This document shows, piece by piece, positions 30,018 to 39,061 of a stretch of 64,000 nucleotides of DNA. The notes beneath the pieces are model-generated. The model worked only from the letters and a program-made list of their open reading frames with translations, ran no database searches and was not told where the DNA came from. The DNA comes from Pseudomonas fluvialis (GTDB lineage: Bacteria > Pseudomonadota > Gammaproteobacteria > Pseudomonadales > Pseudomonadaceae), in the NCBI RefSeq assembly GCF_014207935.1, contig NZ_JACHLL010000001.1:682001-746000 (forward strand), written 5' to 3'. The position numbers were made by a program, and so were the translations under genes. The stretch's first letter is position 1. Each line of letters opens with the position of its first letter.

Positions 30018-30049
30018 TGAAAAAGCCCGCCGATTGGCGGGCTTTTTCA
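30018..30049. terminator. Bidirectional Rho-independent terminator
   Basis: A perfect 12-bp stem, AAAAAGCCCGCC / GGCGGGCTTTTT, with a GATT loop, lies between convergent yigB and sutA. T runs in both orientations indicate that it serves both strands. Confidence 0.95.
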
Positions 30050-30059
30050 TGGCGCCACC

Positions 30060-30383
30060 TCAGATGGGGCGGCTGCCGTATTTGCTGTCCGGCTTCTTGG
30101 GCGGATCGGCGACCACATTGGCCTCCACTTCCTGCACCTTGCCACCACGGGCAAGGAACTCTTCCATGGCCCGGGCCAGGGCATCGCGATCCTTCTGCTT
30201 GGCTTCGACGGAAGGCAGTTCTTCCTCCTCTACCACCACCTTGGCTTTCTTGCCGGAAGAGGCAGGCGTGGCTTCGCCATCGCTGTCATCAGCCTCGTCC
30301 TCGTCGGCAGCGGCGCCCAGCTCCTCGCCGTCCTCGTCCTCGGTGCCTTCCAGTTCGTCCTGTTCCAGTTCTTCGTCGCTCAT
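30060..30383 (-). CDS. sutA: SutA, RNA polymerase-binding survival regulator
   Basis: A 107-residue, very acidic protein. The first half is a Glu/Asp-rich, probably disordered region (DEELEQDELEGTEDEDGEEL), the middle has ELPSVEAKQKDRDALARAM, and the C-terminus reads DPPKKPDSKYGSRPI. This matches SutA of P. aeruginosa, which binds RNA polymerase and stimulates rRNA and maintenance genes in slow growth. The ATG at 30383 is 6 bases inside a possible TTG start and is preceded by AAGAGGTTGAAC. Confidence 0.9.
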   Translation of the reverse strand: MSDEELEQDELEGTEDEDGEELGAAADEDEADDSDGEATPASSGKKAKVVVEEEELPSVEAKQKDRDALARAMEEFLARGGKVQEVEANVVADPPKKPDSKYGSRPI

Positions 30384-30459
30384 GTTCAACCTCTTGCCTA
30401 GCGAAAAGCAGGTTAGTTATAGACCAGCCGCGCGCAATCTTCGCGTTGCCAGAAAAAAT

Positions 30460-30888
30460 TCAGAAAGGCTCGCCCTGCAGGGTCGCCACCAGCCGGCGTG
30501 CTCCAGCGTGGTCGCGGTGCTCGCCCAGGTAAATGCCCTGCCAGGCGCCCAGCGCCAGGCGTCCCTCGCGTACCGGCAGCTGCAGGCTAACGCCAAGCAG
30601 GCTGGACTTGAAGTGCGCAGGCAGATCATCCGGCCCTTCATCATTGTGCTCGTAGCCCGCCATTTCCTGCGGTACGAGACGGTTGAAGAAGCGCTCGAAG
30701 TCACGTCGCACAGCCGGGTCGGCATTCTCGTTGACCGTCAGCGAGGCCGAGGTGTGCTGCAGCCACAGGTGCAGCAGGCCGACACGACAGCGCGCCAGTT
30801 CGGGCAACGCCTGCTCGACCTCGGCACTGATCAGGTGAAAACCACGCGGGCGTGGCTTGAGGCTGATCAGGGTTTGCTGCCAGAACAT
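30460..30888 (-). CDS. YjbQ family protein (secondary thiamine-phosphate synthase fold)
   Basis: A 142-residue UPF0047/YjbQ protein. Conserved features are [31 protein letters not shown] with the conserved His and Thr, the [13 protein letters not shown] segment and GTWQG-like [14 protein letters not shown]. Some members have weak thiamine-phosphate synthase activity; the true role is open. A start 9 bases upstream (MGGMFWQQ) is possible. Confidence 0.9.
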   Translation of the reverse strand: MFWQQTLISLKPRPRGFHLISAEVEQALPELARCRVGLLHLWLQHTSASLTVNENADPAVRRDFERFFNRLVPQEMAGYEHNDEGPDDLPAHFKSSLLGVSLQLPVREGRLALGAWQGIYLGEHRDHAGARRLVATLQGEPF

Positions 30889-30947
30889 GCCGCCCATCCG
30901 TGATTCCCGTGCAGGAGCCTTAGCGCGCGCATTCTAGCGCGGCCACA

Positions 30948-30975
30948 GAAAAAGCAAAGGGCGCCGAAGCGCCCT
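30948..30975 (-). terminator. Rho-independent terminator of the first amtB gene
   Basis: Stem AGGGCGC / GCGCCCT with CGAA loop, followed on the minus strand by TTTGCTTTTTCTG, just downstream of the amtB stop. Confidence 0.9.
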
Positions 30976-30994
30976 CTGCGACCAAGGTCGAGGG

Positions 30995-32245
30995 TTATTT
31001 GCGGGTGAACTCGGGGTAAGCCTCCATGCCGCACTCGACAATATCGACGCCCTCGTACTCATCCTCCTCGCTGACGCGCAGGCCCATGACCAGCTTGATC
31101 AGCCCCCAGACCAGCAGGCTGGCCAGGAACACCCAGGTGAAGATGCAGGCCACGCCGAGCAGCTGCGCGCCGAAGCTGGCCGCCGGATTGCTCAGCGGAA
31201 CCGCCAGCAGGCCCCAGATGCCGGACACGCCGTGTACCGAGATGGCGCCGACCGGGTCATCCAGGTGCAGCTTGTCCAGGGCCAGGATGCAGAACACCAC
31301 CAGCACACCGGCCACCGCCCCGATCAGGCTGGCCTGTACCGCAGTCGGCGTGGAGGGCTCGGCGGTGATGGCCACCAGACCGGCCAGGGCACCATTGAGG
31401 ACCATGGTCAGGTCAGCCTTGCCGAACAGGATGCGCGCCACCACCAGAGCGGCGAGCAGACCACCGCAGGCCGCCAGGTTGGTGTTGACGAATACGCTAG
31501 CCACGGCGTTGGCGTCGCTGATGGTGCTGATCTTCAGCTGCGAACCACCGTTGAAACCGAACCAGCCGAACCAGAGGATGAAGCAGCCCAGGGTCGCCAG
31601 CGGCAGGTTGGCCCCAGGAAAGGCGTTGATCTGGCCGTTGGCGGCGTACTTGCCCTTGCGCGCACCGAGCAGGATGACCCCGGCCAGTGCCGCCGTCGCA
31701 CCCGCCAGGTGCACCACGCCGGAGCCGGCAAAATCCTTGAACCCGGCTGCCTTGAGGAAACCGCCGCCCCAGGCCCAGTAGCCCTCGACCGGATAGATCA
31801 CGGCACACATCACCACGGCAAAGGCGAGGAAGGCCCAGAGTTTCATGCGCTCGGCCACGGCACCGGAAACGATCGACATGCAGGTCGCGGTGAAGACCAC
31901 CTGGAAGAAGAAGTCGGCCCGCTTGGCGTAGTAGGGCGCACCCTCGCCACCGGCCGCCACCACCTCGGCGGCATGCTCGTCACCAATCAGCGCGCCCAGG
32001 GTCGGCAGCACACCGCCCGCCGCGCTGCCGTACATCAGGGCATAGCCGCAGAGCAGATACATCACGCAGGCCAGCCCGTAGAGCACGATGTTCTTGGTGA
32101 GAATCTCGGTGGTGTTCTTTGCCCGTACCAGGCCGGACTCGAGCATGGCGAAACCAGCCGCCATCCACATCACCAGGGCACCACAGATCAGGAAATAGAA
32201 GGTATCCAGCGCATACTGCAGGGGAATCAGAGCCGTACTGTCCAT
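30995..32245 (-). CDS. amtB: AmtB-family ammonium transporter (no signal peptide)
   Basis: A 416-residue Amt/Rh/Mep channel with about eleven hydrophobic segments. Twin histidines of the pore are in SGVVHLAGATAALAG and AISVHGVSGIWG; the phenylalanine gate region is in FFFQVVFTATCMSIVSGAVAERMK. Unlike the neighbouring paralogue it has no cleavable signal peptide and begins MDSTALIPLQYALDTFYFL. It is separated from the second amtB by a terminator, so it is probably transcribed on its own. Confidence 0.92.
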   Translation of the reverse strand: MDSTALIPLQYALDTFYFLICGALVMWMAAGFAMLESGLVRAKNTTEILTKNIVLYGLACVMYLLCGYALMYGSAAGGVLPTLGALIGDEHAAEVVAAGGEGAPYYAKRADFFFQVVFTATCMSIVSGAVAERMKLWAFLAFAVVMCAVIYPVEGYWAWGGGFLKAAGFKDFAGSGVVHLAGATAALAGVILLGARKGKYAANGQINAFPGANLPLATLGCFILWFGWFGFNGGSQLKISTISDANAVASVFVNTNLAACGGLLAALVVARILFGKADLTMVLNGALAGLVAITAEPSTPTAVQASLIGAVAGVLVVFCILALDKLHLDDPVGAISVHGVSGIWGLLAVPLSNPAASFGAQLLGVACIFTWVFLASLLVWGLIKLVMGLRVSEEDEYEGVDIVECGMEAYPEFTRK

Positions 32246-32294
32246 GGGGTACTCCTTTGTACCGGATCACATCGCGCCATCGTTGGCGCAGAAA

Positions 32295-32320
32295 GAACAA
32301 CGCCCGGCAAGCCGGGCGTT
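32295..32320 (-). terminator. Rho-independent terminator of glnK-amtB operon
   Basis: A perfect 10-bp stem, AACGCCCGGC / GCCGGGCGTT with an AA loop, followed on the minus strand by GTTCTTTC, lies 17 bp after the amtB stop. Confidence 0.9.
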
Positions 32321-32336
32321 GGGTACTGCGTGAGGC

Positions 32337-33653
32337 TTACAGGTTGTAGCCGCGCTCGTTGTGCTCGGAGAGGTCGAGACCAACAGTCTCGGCTTCTTCG
32401 CTGACGCGCAGGCCCATGACCAGGTCCAGCACCTTGAGGATCACGTAGGTGACGATCGCGGTGTAGAGGACGGTAAAGCCAACACCCTTGATCTGGGTGA
32501 TCACTTGCGCGCCGATGTCTTCCACAGTACCGAAGCCACCCAAGGCAGGAGCCGCGAATACACCGGTGAGGATGGCACCGACGATACCGCCGATACCGTG
32601 TACACCGAAGGCGTCCAGGGAGTCGTCGTAGCCCAGCTTGCGCTTGAGGCTGGTGGCGCAGAAGAAGCAGATCACGCCTGCCGACAGACCGATCACGATG
32701 GCGCCCATCGGGCCAGCGGTGCCGGCGGCCGGGGTGATGGCGACCAGACCGGCAACCACACCGGAAGCGATGCCCAGGGCACTCGGCTTACCATGGGTCA
32801 GCCACTCGGCGAACATCCAGCCCAGAGCTGCAGCAGCGGTGGCGATCTGGGTGACCAGCATGGCCATACCGGCGGTGCCGTTGGCAGCCACGGCGGAACC
32901 TGCGTTGAAGCCGAACCAGCCCACCCACAGCATGGCGGCGCCCATCAGGGTGTAGCCCAGGTTGTGCGGGGCCATGGCGGTGGTCGGGAAGCCCTTGCGC
33001 TTGCCGAGTACCAGGCAGGCTACCAGGCCGGCAATACCCGCGTTGATGTGCACCACGGTGCCTCCGGCGAAGTCCAGCACGCCCCAGTCCCACATCAGGC
33101 CACCGTTACCGGCCCAGACCATGTGGGCGATCGGTGCGTAGACCAGGGTGAACCACACGCCCATGAAGATCAGCATCGCGGAGAACTTCATGCGCTCGGC
33201 GAAGGCACCGACGATCAGGGCCGGGGTGATGATGGCGAAGGTCATCTGGAAGACGATGAACACGCTTTCCGGCACGGCATAGACCAGGCTGCTGGTCGTC
33301 ACACCGCTGAGGAAGGCCTTGGACAGGCCGCCAACGAAGGAATTGAAGTTGACTACGCCCTGTTCCATACCCGTGGTATCGAAGGCGATGCTGTAGCCGT
33401 AGATCACCCACAGCAGGGTCACCAGGCCGGTGATGGCAAAGCACTGCATCAGCACCGACAGCACGTTTTTAGAACGCACCATGCCGCCGTAGAACAGCGC
33501 CAGACCGGGGATGGTCATGAACAGCACGAGCAGGGAAGCGACCAGCATCCATGCGGTATCGCCAGTATTCAGTACAACCTCGTCAGCCATGGCGATGCCG
33601 GGGGTAACGAGGGACAAAAGGGCTCCAAGCCCTGCGAATTTACGCAGAGTCAT
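32337..33653 (-). CDS. amtB: Ammonium transporter AmtB (GlnK-linked)
   Basis: A 438-residue trimeric ammonium channel with an N-terminal signal peptide (MTLRKFAGLGALLSLVTPGIAMA), as in E. coli AmtB. The pore histidines are in GGTVVHINAGIAG and FGVHGIGGIVGA; FVFQMTFAIITPALIVGAFAERMK-type sequence forms the Phe gate. It is the second gene after glnK (43 bp gap), the classic pair in which GlnK blocks the pore when nitrogen is plentiful. Confidence 0.96.
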   Translation of the reverse strand: MTLRKFAGLGALLSLVTPGIAMADEVVLNTGDTAWMLVASLLVLFMTIPGLALFYGGMVRSKNVLSVLMQCFAITGLVTLLWVIYGYSIAFDTTGMEQGVVNFNSFVGGLSKAFLSGVTTSSLVYAVPESVFIVFQMTFAIITPALIVGAFAERMKFSAMLIFMGVWFTLVYAPIAHMVWAGNGGLMWDWGVLDFAGGTVVHINAGIAGLVACLVLGKRKGFPTTAMAPHNLGYTLMGAAMLWVGWFGFNAGSAVAANGTAGMAMLVTQIATAAAALGWMFAEWLTHGKPSALGIASGVVAGLVAITPAAGTAGPMGAIVIGLSAGVICFFCATSLKRKLGYDDSLDAFGVHGIGGIVGAILTGVFAAPALGGFGTVEDIGAQVITQIKGVGFTVLYTAIVTYVILKVLDLVMGLRVSEEAETVGLDLSEHNERGYNL

Positions 33654-33695
33654 AGTGTTTCTCCTGGGGCGAGGGGTTCGTTCGGAGACTGGGTC

Positions 33696-34085
<390 letters not shown>

Positions 34086-34186
34086 CTAAGCGCAGTGTCT
34101 GGCTTTGGAAACGCGCCGGAGCGACCTCTCCAACCGCTGCGACACGCCACACCCCTCGCTCGTGACTCGGGGCTTGCCTCGCCTGT

Positions 34187-34209
34187 TGCACCGGAACTGC
34201 ATCGGTGCA
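34187..34209. promoter_or_regulatory. Inverted repeat in the glnK leader
   Basis: TGCACC-N11-GGTGCA. The half-sites match the NtrC core (TGCACC/GGTGCA), but the spacer is 11 bp rather than the usual 5. It lies just downstream of the predicted transcription start, so its role is uncertain. Confidence 0.35.
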
Positions 34210-34227
34210 CGCGTCGAAAGGGATAAA

Positions 34228-34242
34228 GCAGAAAGCTTGCCA
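34228..34242 (-). promoter_or_regulatory. Sigma-54 (-24/-12) promoter for glnK-amtB
   Basis: On the minus strand TGGCAAGCTTTCTGC fits the RpoN consensus TGGCACG-N4-TTGC with the essential GG and GC exactly 10 bases apart. It faces glnK, as known for nitrogen-regulated glnK-amtB operons. Confidence 0.65.
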
Positions 34243-34439
34243 GTTCTGAAAAAATTCATTTATTCAGCCAGTTAGGCGAAAACCCAAGCCTTACACCCAT
34301 CCCGACCGACGGCATACGCACCAAAACAACGCACATGCACGGGCGGCAGCGCTCGAAAAACGTGCAGTTGCAGTCAGGCCGCCCGGAGCCGAGGCCCAGC
34401 AGTCGCGTGCTACACTGCGGCGCAGATACCCGGAGTCCC

Positions 34440-34715
34440 ATGATGCTGCCGCCCAAAGCCCTTTTTGATGTCCTTGGCCAGCAGGCCGCCCGCCTGTTCA
34501 GTGCCGATACGCCGCTGCCGCGCGCCGAGGTGGAAGCCCAGCTGAAAATGCTCATGCAGAGCGCCTTCAGCAAGCTCGACCTGGTCAGCCGCGACGAATT
34601 CGACAGCCAGATGGTGGTGCTTGCCCGTACCCGCGCGCGCCTGGAAAGCCTCGAGGCCAAGGTCGCCGAACTGGAAACACGCCTGGCAGAAAAGCCCACG
34701 CCCAACGCCGAGTAA
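34440..34715 (+). CDS. ubiK: Ubiquinone biosynthesis accessory factor UbiK (YqiC/BMFP)
   Basis: A 90-91-residue protein starting at either of two adjacent ATG codons (MMLPPKALFDVLGQQAARLF). The C-terminal half is a trimeric coiled coil (SRDEFDSQMVVLARTRARLE...), typical of the BMFP/UbiK family. UbiK binds UbiJ and supports aerobic ubiquinone synthesis. It is 39 bp upstream of comM in the usual gammaproteobacterial position. The 197 bp upstream (34,243-34,439) show no gene. Confidence 0.88.
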   Translation: MMLPPKALFDVLGQQAARLFSADTPLPRAEVEAQLKMLMQSAFSKLDLVSRDEFDSQMVVLARTRARLESLEAKVAELETRLAEKPTPNAE

Positions 34716-34754
34716 GCTCTCCGGCGCCGGCGACTGACGATCAAGGAGTGATCG

Positions 34755-34997
34755 ATGTCCCTGGCTCTTGTACACAGCCGCGCCCAGGTCGGCATTGAAG
34801 CCCCGGCGGTCAGCGTCGAAGCGCACCTGGCCAATGGCCTGCCCAGCCTGGCACTGGTGGGCCTGCCGGAAACGGCGGTGAAGGAAAGCAAGGACCGCGT
34901 GCGCAGCGCCATCCTCAATGCCGGCTTCGACTTCCCGCCGCGCCGCATCACCCTAAGCCTCGCCCCCGCCGATCTGCCCAAGTCTAAGATGTTTTAA
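34755..34997 (+). pseudogene. comM: comM, 5' fragment interrupted by the island
   Basis: The first ~75 residues are a normal ComM start (MSLALVHSRAQVGIEAPAVS... RRITLSLAPADLPK), a MCM-like helicase that helps branch migration in natural transformation. After the lysine codon at 34978-34980 the sequence departs from the family, which continues DGGRFDLA, and reads five foreign residues (SKMF plus stop at 34997). The AAA+ core is absent from the window, so the gene is disrupted. Confidence 0.9.
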
Positions 34998-35060
34998 TAT
35001 TTGATAGCGTCTTTTGCATCTGAGAATATCCTGCTCTTTTTATGAGAATGGAATGCTCAG

Positions 35061-36866
35061 ATGACCCGTGGGGTCTACCACGAACAACTCCACAGAGACG
35101 GCCTCTGGCGCATTAAGAACTTTAGGTACTTGGTGAAGCAGAGTTATGCAGCCGTGGAAGATCTGCGGCTCGAAGTCGTCATCGGAAAGGTAACGGAGCC
35201 CGGTGAGCAACCGTGGCAGGAGGCGGATGAGATCGTCCCTGTGCCAATAGGCGACCTGCCGTCGCTGAGGCGAAATGGGCTCATACGCGATGGGTTCCTG
35301 CTTAGCACCGACTACCAGTTGGTGGAGGCCAGAAAGAAACGCCTCATCCTTGATCTCTCTCGCGCAAATCTGACTTTTTTCAATCGCTTTGATGAAGAAA
35401 ACTCAGAGGCAATAATTCCAAGAACAAAATCAAGCGTAGAGGAAGATAACGAAACGCTTTATGTGGGCATCGGCCATAACGGCGACCGTTACGGCGTCAT
35501 TATCCCATCCGTGGATATTTTTCTCTTCTTCTATGCGAACTCAACATTCCTGACGCAACTTTTACTTAGTGAGCACATTCTGAATCCAGAGCTCAGCATT
35601 TATGACAGCGAGAAATCCGTTACAACTGGCTTGCATAAAAAAATCTGGCTAAAGAAGGGTGTACCTGAGCAGATTGTGGGCTTTTTGGCGGCGTTTCTCT
35701 TCGATGAATATGCCCTCGAAGCAGCAAAAGGCATTTTCACAGACAGGGGACCTAACGGCCGATCTTCTAAGCGATGGCCTATTCGGGCGATTCCTCCAAC
35801 GGAAGGCAAAGTCGGCTTTAAACTTCTCGGCAGGAATATTGGCAAAAATCGACTTCTAGTTACTCAAATAATTAGCTGTGACTGGGCGCCCCCTATTGGT
35901 TCCCTAGAATGGGACCGGGATGAGAGATCTAGCACGACGTCAACAGGGGGGGGCTCTGAGATGGCCCCCTTAGCACTGAACAACATTGAGCCAGCCGAGC
36001 AGATCACTGACGAAGGCGTGGATCGCAGGAAGTCCCGAAGCCCGGTGTATGCACCACACATTGACCAGCGCTTTCCAGGCCTAAAGAAAATTCCCGTCAA
36101 ACGCTCGCCGAAGCCAGATCCGACTGAGAAGGAAAGCGGAAAATACGTCAGAAAAAATGTACCTGTTGAAGTGGCCACTACTGCACCTGGCGGCCCCGAC
36201 TCAGAAAAGAAACGTAAAGCTGAATTCAGAGGAAAAGCAAAAAATCCGACAGGCACCACAGAGGAAGATAAGGAGCTCGAAAACTTTCAGCTAACTCCGA
36301 ATGATGTACAGAATCAAAGCATCGCAACAGCGATAATTTTGTCCAAAGCGCATGAGCACAAGCTGGCGGAGGTCTGCTTTCTCACCGAGGGATTTCAGAC
36401 TAAAGAACTAGCTATTGATAAGAATAATCGACTCCCGCTTTGCTTACTTCCCTCTAAGTACGATGGAAAGGATAAAGCCTGGCTTTACAGCGACGAACTT
36501 AAAGTACGGAAACGTGTAGCTGTCATAGCTAGGATCGAGTTCGATGGTAAGGTCCGATACGTATTCGAGCTACAGATGCGTTTGAGCCAAGCTATTTCAA
36601 CTGGAATTATTTGGACAGAGTCAGAAGATGAAATCCCAGAAGGGCTTATCTACGAACTTTTACTGGGTTTTGCAGACCCTGCTGGATCCGATGCACTCAT
36701 GCAATCAACAGCTCGGTACAATTTGCAATGGGGCCGATGCAAACACAATCATAAAATCCAAATCGACTGGAAGCATCCGGAACTGTTTGCAGATGACTTT
36801 CTGAGCCGGCTGTTCAGCCAACCTCAAGCGACACCAAGAGCGACCAGATCTCGCCGCCTGCGCTGA
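35061..36866 (+). CDS. TnsE-like transposition protein (tentative)
   Basis: A 601-residue protein starting 63 bp after the broken comM. I see a segmental likeness to Tn7 TnsE (538 residues from memory): NGDRYGVIIPSVDIFLFFYA resembles TnsE's RYHIPQLELARSLFLIN block; LFDEYALEAAKGIF and the following VGFKLLGRNIGKNRLLVTQI match in order; a charged, probably disordered linker (residues ~310-410) follows; and the C-terminus has VAVIARIEFDGKVRYVFELQ and HNHKIQIDWKHPELFADDFLSRLF, like the TnsE C-terminal region. TnsE directs Tn7 to replicating conjugal DNA. The assignment rests on recalled sequence and needs a profile search; no tnsA, B, C or D gene is visible. Confidence 0.5.
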   Translation: MTRGVYHEQLHRDGLWRIKNFRYLVKQSYAAVEDLRLEVVIGKVTEPGEQPWQEADEIVPVPIGDLPSLRRNGLIRDGFLLSTDYQLVEARKKRLILDLSRANLTFFNRFDEENSEAIIPRTKSSVEEDNETLYVGIGHNGDRYGVIIPSVDIFLFFYANSTFLTQLLLSEHILNPELSIYDSEKSVTTGLHKKIWLKKGVPEQIVGFLAAFLFDEYALEAAKGIFTDRGPNGRSSKRWPIRAIPPTEGKVGFKLLGRNIGKNRLLVTQIISCDWAPPIGSLEWDRDERSSTTSTGGGSEMAPLALNNIEPAEQITDEGVDRRKSRSPVYAPHIDQRFPGLKKIPVKRSPKPDPTEKESGKYVRKNVPVEVATTAPGGPDSEKKRKAEFRGKAKNPTGTTEEDKELENFQLTPNDVQNQSIATAIILSKAHEHKLAEVCFLTEGFQTKELAIDKNNRLPLCLLPSKYDGKDKAWLYSDELKVRKRVAVIARIEFDGKVRYVFELQMRLSQAISTGIIWTESEDEIPEGLIYELLLGFADPAGSDALMQSTARYNLQWGRCKHNHKIQIDWKHPELFADDFLSRLFSQPQATPRATRSRRLR

Positions 36867-36904
36867 CGCGAAATTCCGCTGCTTTATTCGATCCCTTTGC
36901 ACGC

Positions 36905-37064
36905 TCACTTCAGCAAGGTGCTGAAAACAGGCCCTATCACCCCAATGGGCATCGTCTCAGCTTGCTCCTCGAGCGTCCCGGCCAGGATGATGTCGTCCAA
37001 TGTTGGATGATGGGGCAGGAAGAATTTAGCGTCTTTGCGCACCTTCTCCGGCAGGGCGGCATCC
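36905..37064 (-). pseudogene. C-terminal remnant of an unknown gene next to the IS3 element
   Basis: The frame of the IS3 orfB continues through the IS end into about 52 further codons ([20 protein letters not shown]... to a stop at 36905). These residues are not part of IS3 transposases and probably are the 3' end of a gene cut by the IS. I do not recognise it. It converges on the TnsE-like gene. Confidence 0.4.
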
Positions 37065-37931
37065 GGGTTCGACCCCATTTCCACGGACGGTTTGAAAAGG
37101 GCTGAAAACTTCAGATCTTGCCGGGCGACTCTACGACGCATTCGTGGATTGTGAAACCGCTCGATGTAGTCGAATAAATCCGCCCGCGCTTCATCACGAG
37201 TTCGATACGACTGATGGGCAACACACTCCCGTTTGAGCTGACCGAAGAAGCCTTCACAGGCAGCGTTGTCGCCGCAATGCCCGACTGCACTCATGCTGCA
37301 GACCAGCGTGTTGCGATTCAGAAAGCGCTGGTAGTCAGCACTGGTGAACTGGCTGCCGCGATCCGAATGCAGGATCACTGACCAGTCACCCTGGCGCTGC
37401 CAGATCGCCATCTCCACCGCTCGAATCACCATCTGCCGATCCTGACGGTGATGCATCGACCAACCGATCACCAGCTTGCTGTACAAGTCGAGCACCACGC
37501 ATAGGAAGAGCTTGCCTTCCAGTGTCGCTATTTCCGTGATGTCCGTGACCCACTTGCGCTCCGGTTCCTGCGCAGTGAAATCGCGCTCCAGCAGGTTTTT
37601 CACGCCTGCTGGACGCCCGCTGGCGACTCTTCCAAAGCCACGCCTCTTCGGGCGTGGCCAGCCTTGAATTCGCTCAACTGCCATCAGGCGAGCAACGCGG
37701 TTCAGGCTGACAGTTTCGCCCTCGTCGAGCAGATCCTCATGCATCCGGGGATGCTCCGATCACACCACGGCTGTCGTCGTGAATCTCTCGAATGCGCCTT
37801 ACCAGGCGTGCATTCTCTTGAGCACGTGGGCTTGGATCACGATCCTGCCAGGCGTAATAGCCACTGGCAGAAACCTCCAAGCAACGGCACATCAGTCGTA
37901 CCGGGTACTCGTTGCGGCAGCGCTGGATCAC
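37065..37931 (-). pseudogene. IS3 orfB transposase, frameshifted
   Basis: The DDE transposase is split in two frames: an N-terminal piece (37737-37931, [20 protein letters not shown]... [10 protein letters not shown]) and the rest in another frame ([20 protein letters not shown] onward). The expected junction [13 protein letters not shown] needs one base fewer near 37745-37755, where the minus strand reads GGAGCATCCCCGGATGCATG. The catalytic domain is otherwise present: [22 protein letters not shown] and the glutamate region [13 protein letters not shown] single-base insertion explains the break. Confidence 0.85.
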
Positions 37932-38230
37932 CGTGTACCGCTCGATGACTCCTTGGCAAAGTACGCTGCCGCGTCTCTTAAAAAATCACGTTCCTTGACC
38001 ACTCGGGCCAACTCACGCTTGAGCCTGGCCAGCTCCTCATCTCGCGGGCTACCTGTTCCGGGAAAGGCCTTTTCTGTGCCTGGCTGTGCCTCTCGAACCC
38101 AGCGCGTGAGCAGGTTCGGAGCCACACCAATCTCCAGAGCAACTTGTCGACAGCTCGCGCCTGAACGACGAACCAACTCGATGGCTTCCCGCTTGAATTC
38201 AGGACTGTACTTCTTGCGCTTCATGAACAC
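37928..38230 (-). CDS. IS3 orfA, helix-turn-helix transposase subunit
   Basis: A 100-residue protein: [33 protein letters not shown] is the IS3-type helix-turn-helix, followed by a leucine-zipper-like C-terminus ([20 protein letters not shown]). In intact IS3 elements OrfA joins OrfB by programmed frameshifting to make transposase. It overlaps the orfB start by 4 bp. Confidence 0.92.
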   Translation of the reverse strand: MFMKRKKYSPEFKREAIELVRRSGASCRQVALEIGVAPNLLTRWVREAQPGTEKAFPGTGSPRDEELARLKRELARVVKERDFLRDAAAYFAKESSSGTR

Positions 38231-38403
38231 TCCTTCAGCTCGGCGTGAGCTTACTCGAAAGTGTCCGTGTTAACGGGGTAGAACCCTAGCTACTGATGCC
38301 AGCCGAAACGAACACTGCCCGCGGCCTGCCGTCAGCATTAGAATCGCGTGACTGCTTGCCTACAAAAGACGATTTTTGAAGCCGAGATACAGGAGCTACT
38401 GCC

Positions 38404-38826
38404 ATGCACGCAAAATCCACCCCCCGTGCATTTACGCTTGGTGATGGCAGCCTGATTCTGCGCACTGCGCTAAAAATCTTAGAGCAATGGAAGGCTACTA
38501 CTCAGCAGGTTTGCAGCATCCTTCGTATCACACGCAGTAGCGTTTGCCGTATTCGGCAGGGCAAAGCCGTTCGTGTCGACCGTGATCAATTGGAGCGAGC
38601 GAGTATTGTATTGAACTGCCATGCCAGCCTGCGGCTCGCCTTTGAAAACCCTGATAATGTCTACAGCTTTGTGAGCATGGAAAACTACAACGACTTCTTT
38701 AATGGTCGTAAACCGCTGGAAATCATGGCGCAGGGCGACCTTCTGTCCATTTTCGAGACCTACAAGCGGATCGACGCGCTTTGTGGGAGTAACCTTAGCT
38801 ACTCGCGCAGTCGGGGCGTGGTCTGA
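38404..38826 (+). CDS. Xre/MbcA/ParS-type antitoxin (no toxin adjacent)
   Basis: A 140-residue protein. The N-terminal half has an Xre-like helix-turn-helix (LEQWKATTQQVCSILRITRSS); the C-terminal half is the MbcA/ParS toxin-binding domain (LRLAFENPDNVYSFVSMENY... GRKPLEIMAQGDLLSIFETY). Such antitoxins normally precede a RES-domain toxin, which ADP-ribosylates or degrades NAD. Here the next 235 bp hold no RES gene, so it looks orphaned. Confidence 0.75.
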   Translation: MHAKSTPRAFTLGDGSLILRTALKILEQWKATTQQVCSILRITRSSVCRIRQGKAVRVDRDQLERASIVLNCHASLRLAFENPDNVYSFVSMENYNDFFNGRKPLEIMAQGDLLSIFETYKRIDALCGSNLSYSRSRGVV

Positions 38827-39061
38827 TTCAGATAAAGGCTACAAACCCTCCTGTGTTGCCCAGAGCCATCCTCAATGTCTACAAATATGCCAGCAGTTGC
38901 TGCTGCGTAATTGCATCCACCTGACCAGCCATTTGCATCTGACTTGACCGGCGGAGCACATGATAATGGCCCTACTACCGCAGCGTATGATCTCGGCTAG
39001 CGGCCTGACCGTGCCCTAAGATGAGCCGAGCCAAAGGCGATCATAAAGGTGGAGAAAGGAA

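Larger units (their letters stand above)
37065..38286 (-). mobile_element. IS3-family insertion sequence
   Basis: About 1.22 kb, bounded by imperfect inverted repeats: GGGTTCGACCCCATTTCCAC at 37065 and its counterpart ending GGGGTAGAACCC at 38286 (reverse complement GGGTTCTACCCCGTTAACAC). It contains orfA and a frameshifted orfB in the usual overlapping order. No obvious direct repeat flanks it, which suggests a later rearrangement or an imprecise boundary. With orfB broken the copy is probably immobile on its own. Confidence 0.85.
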
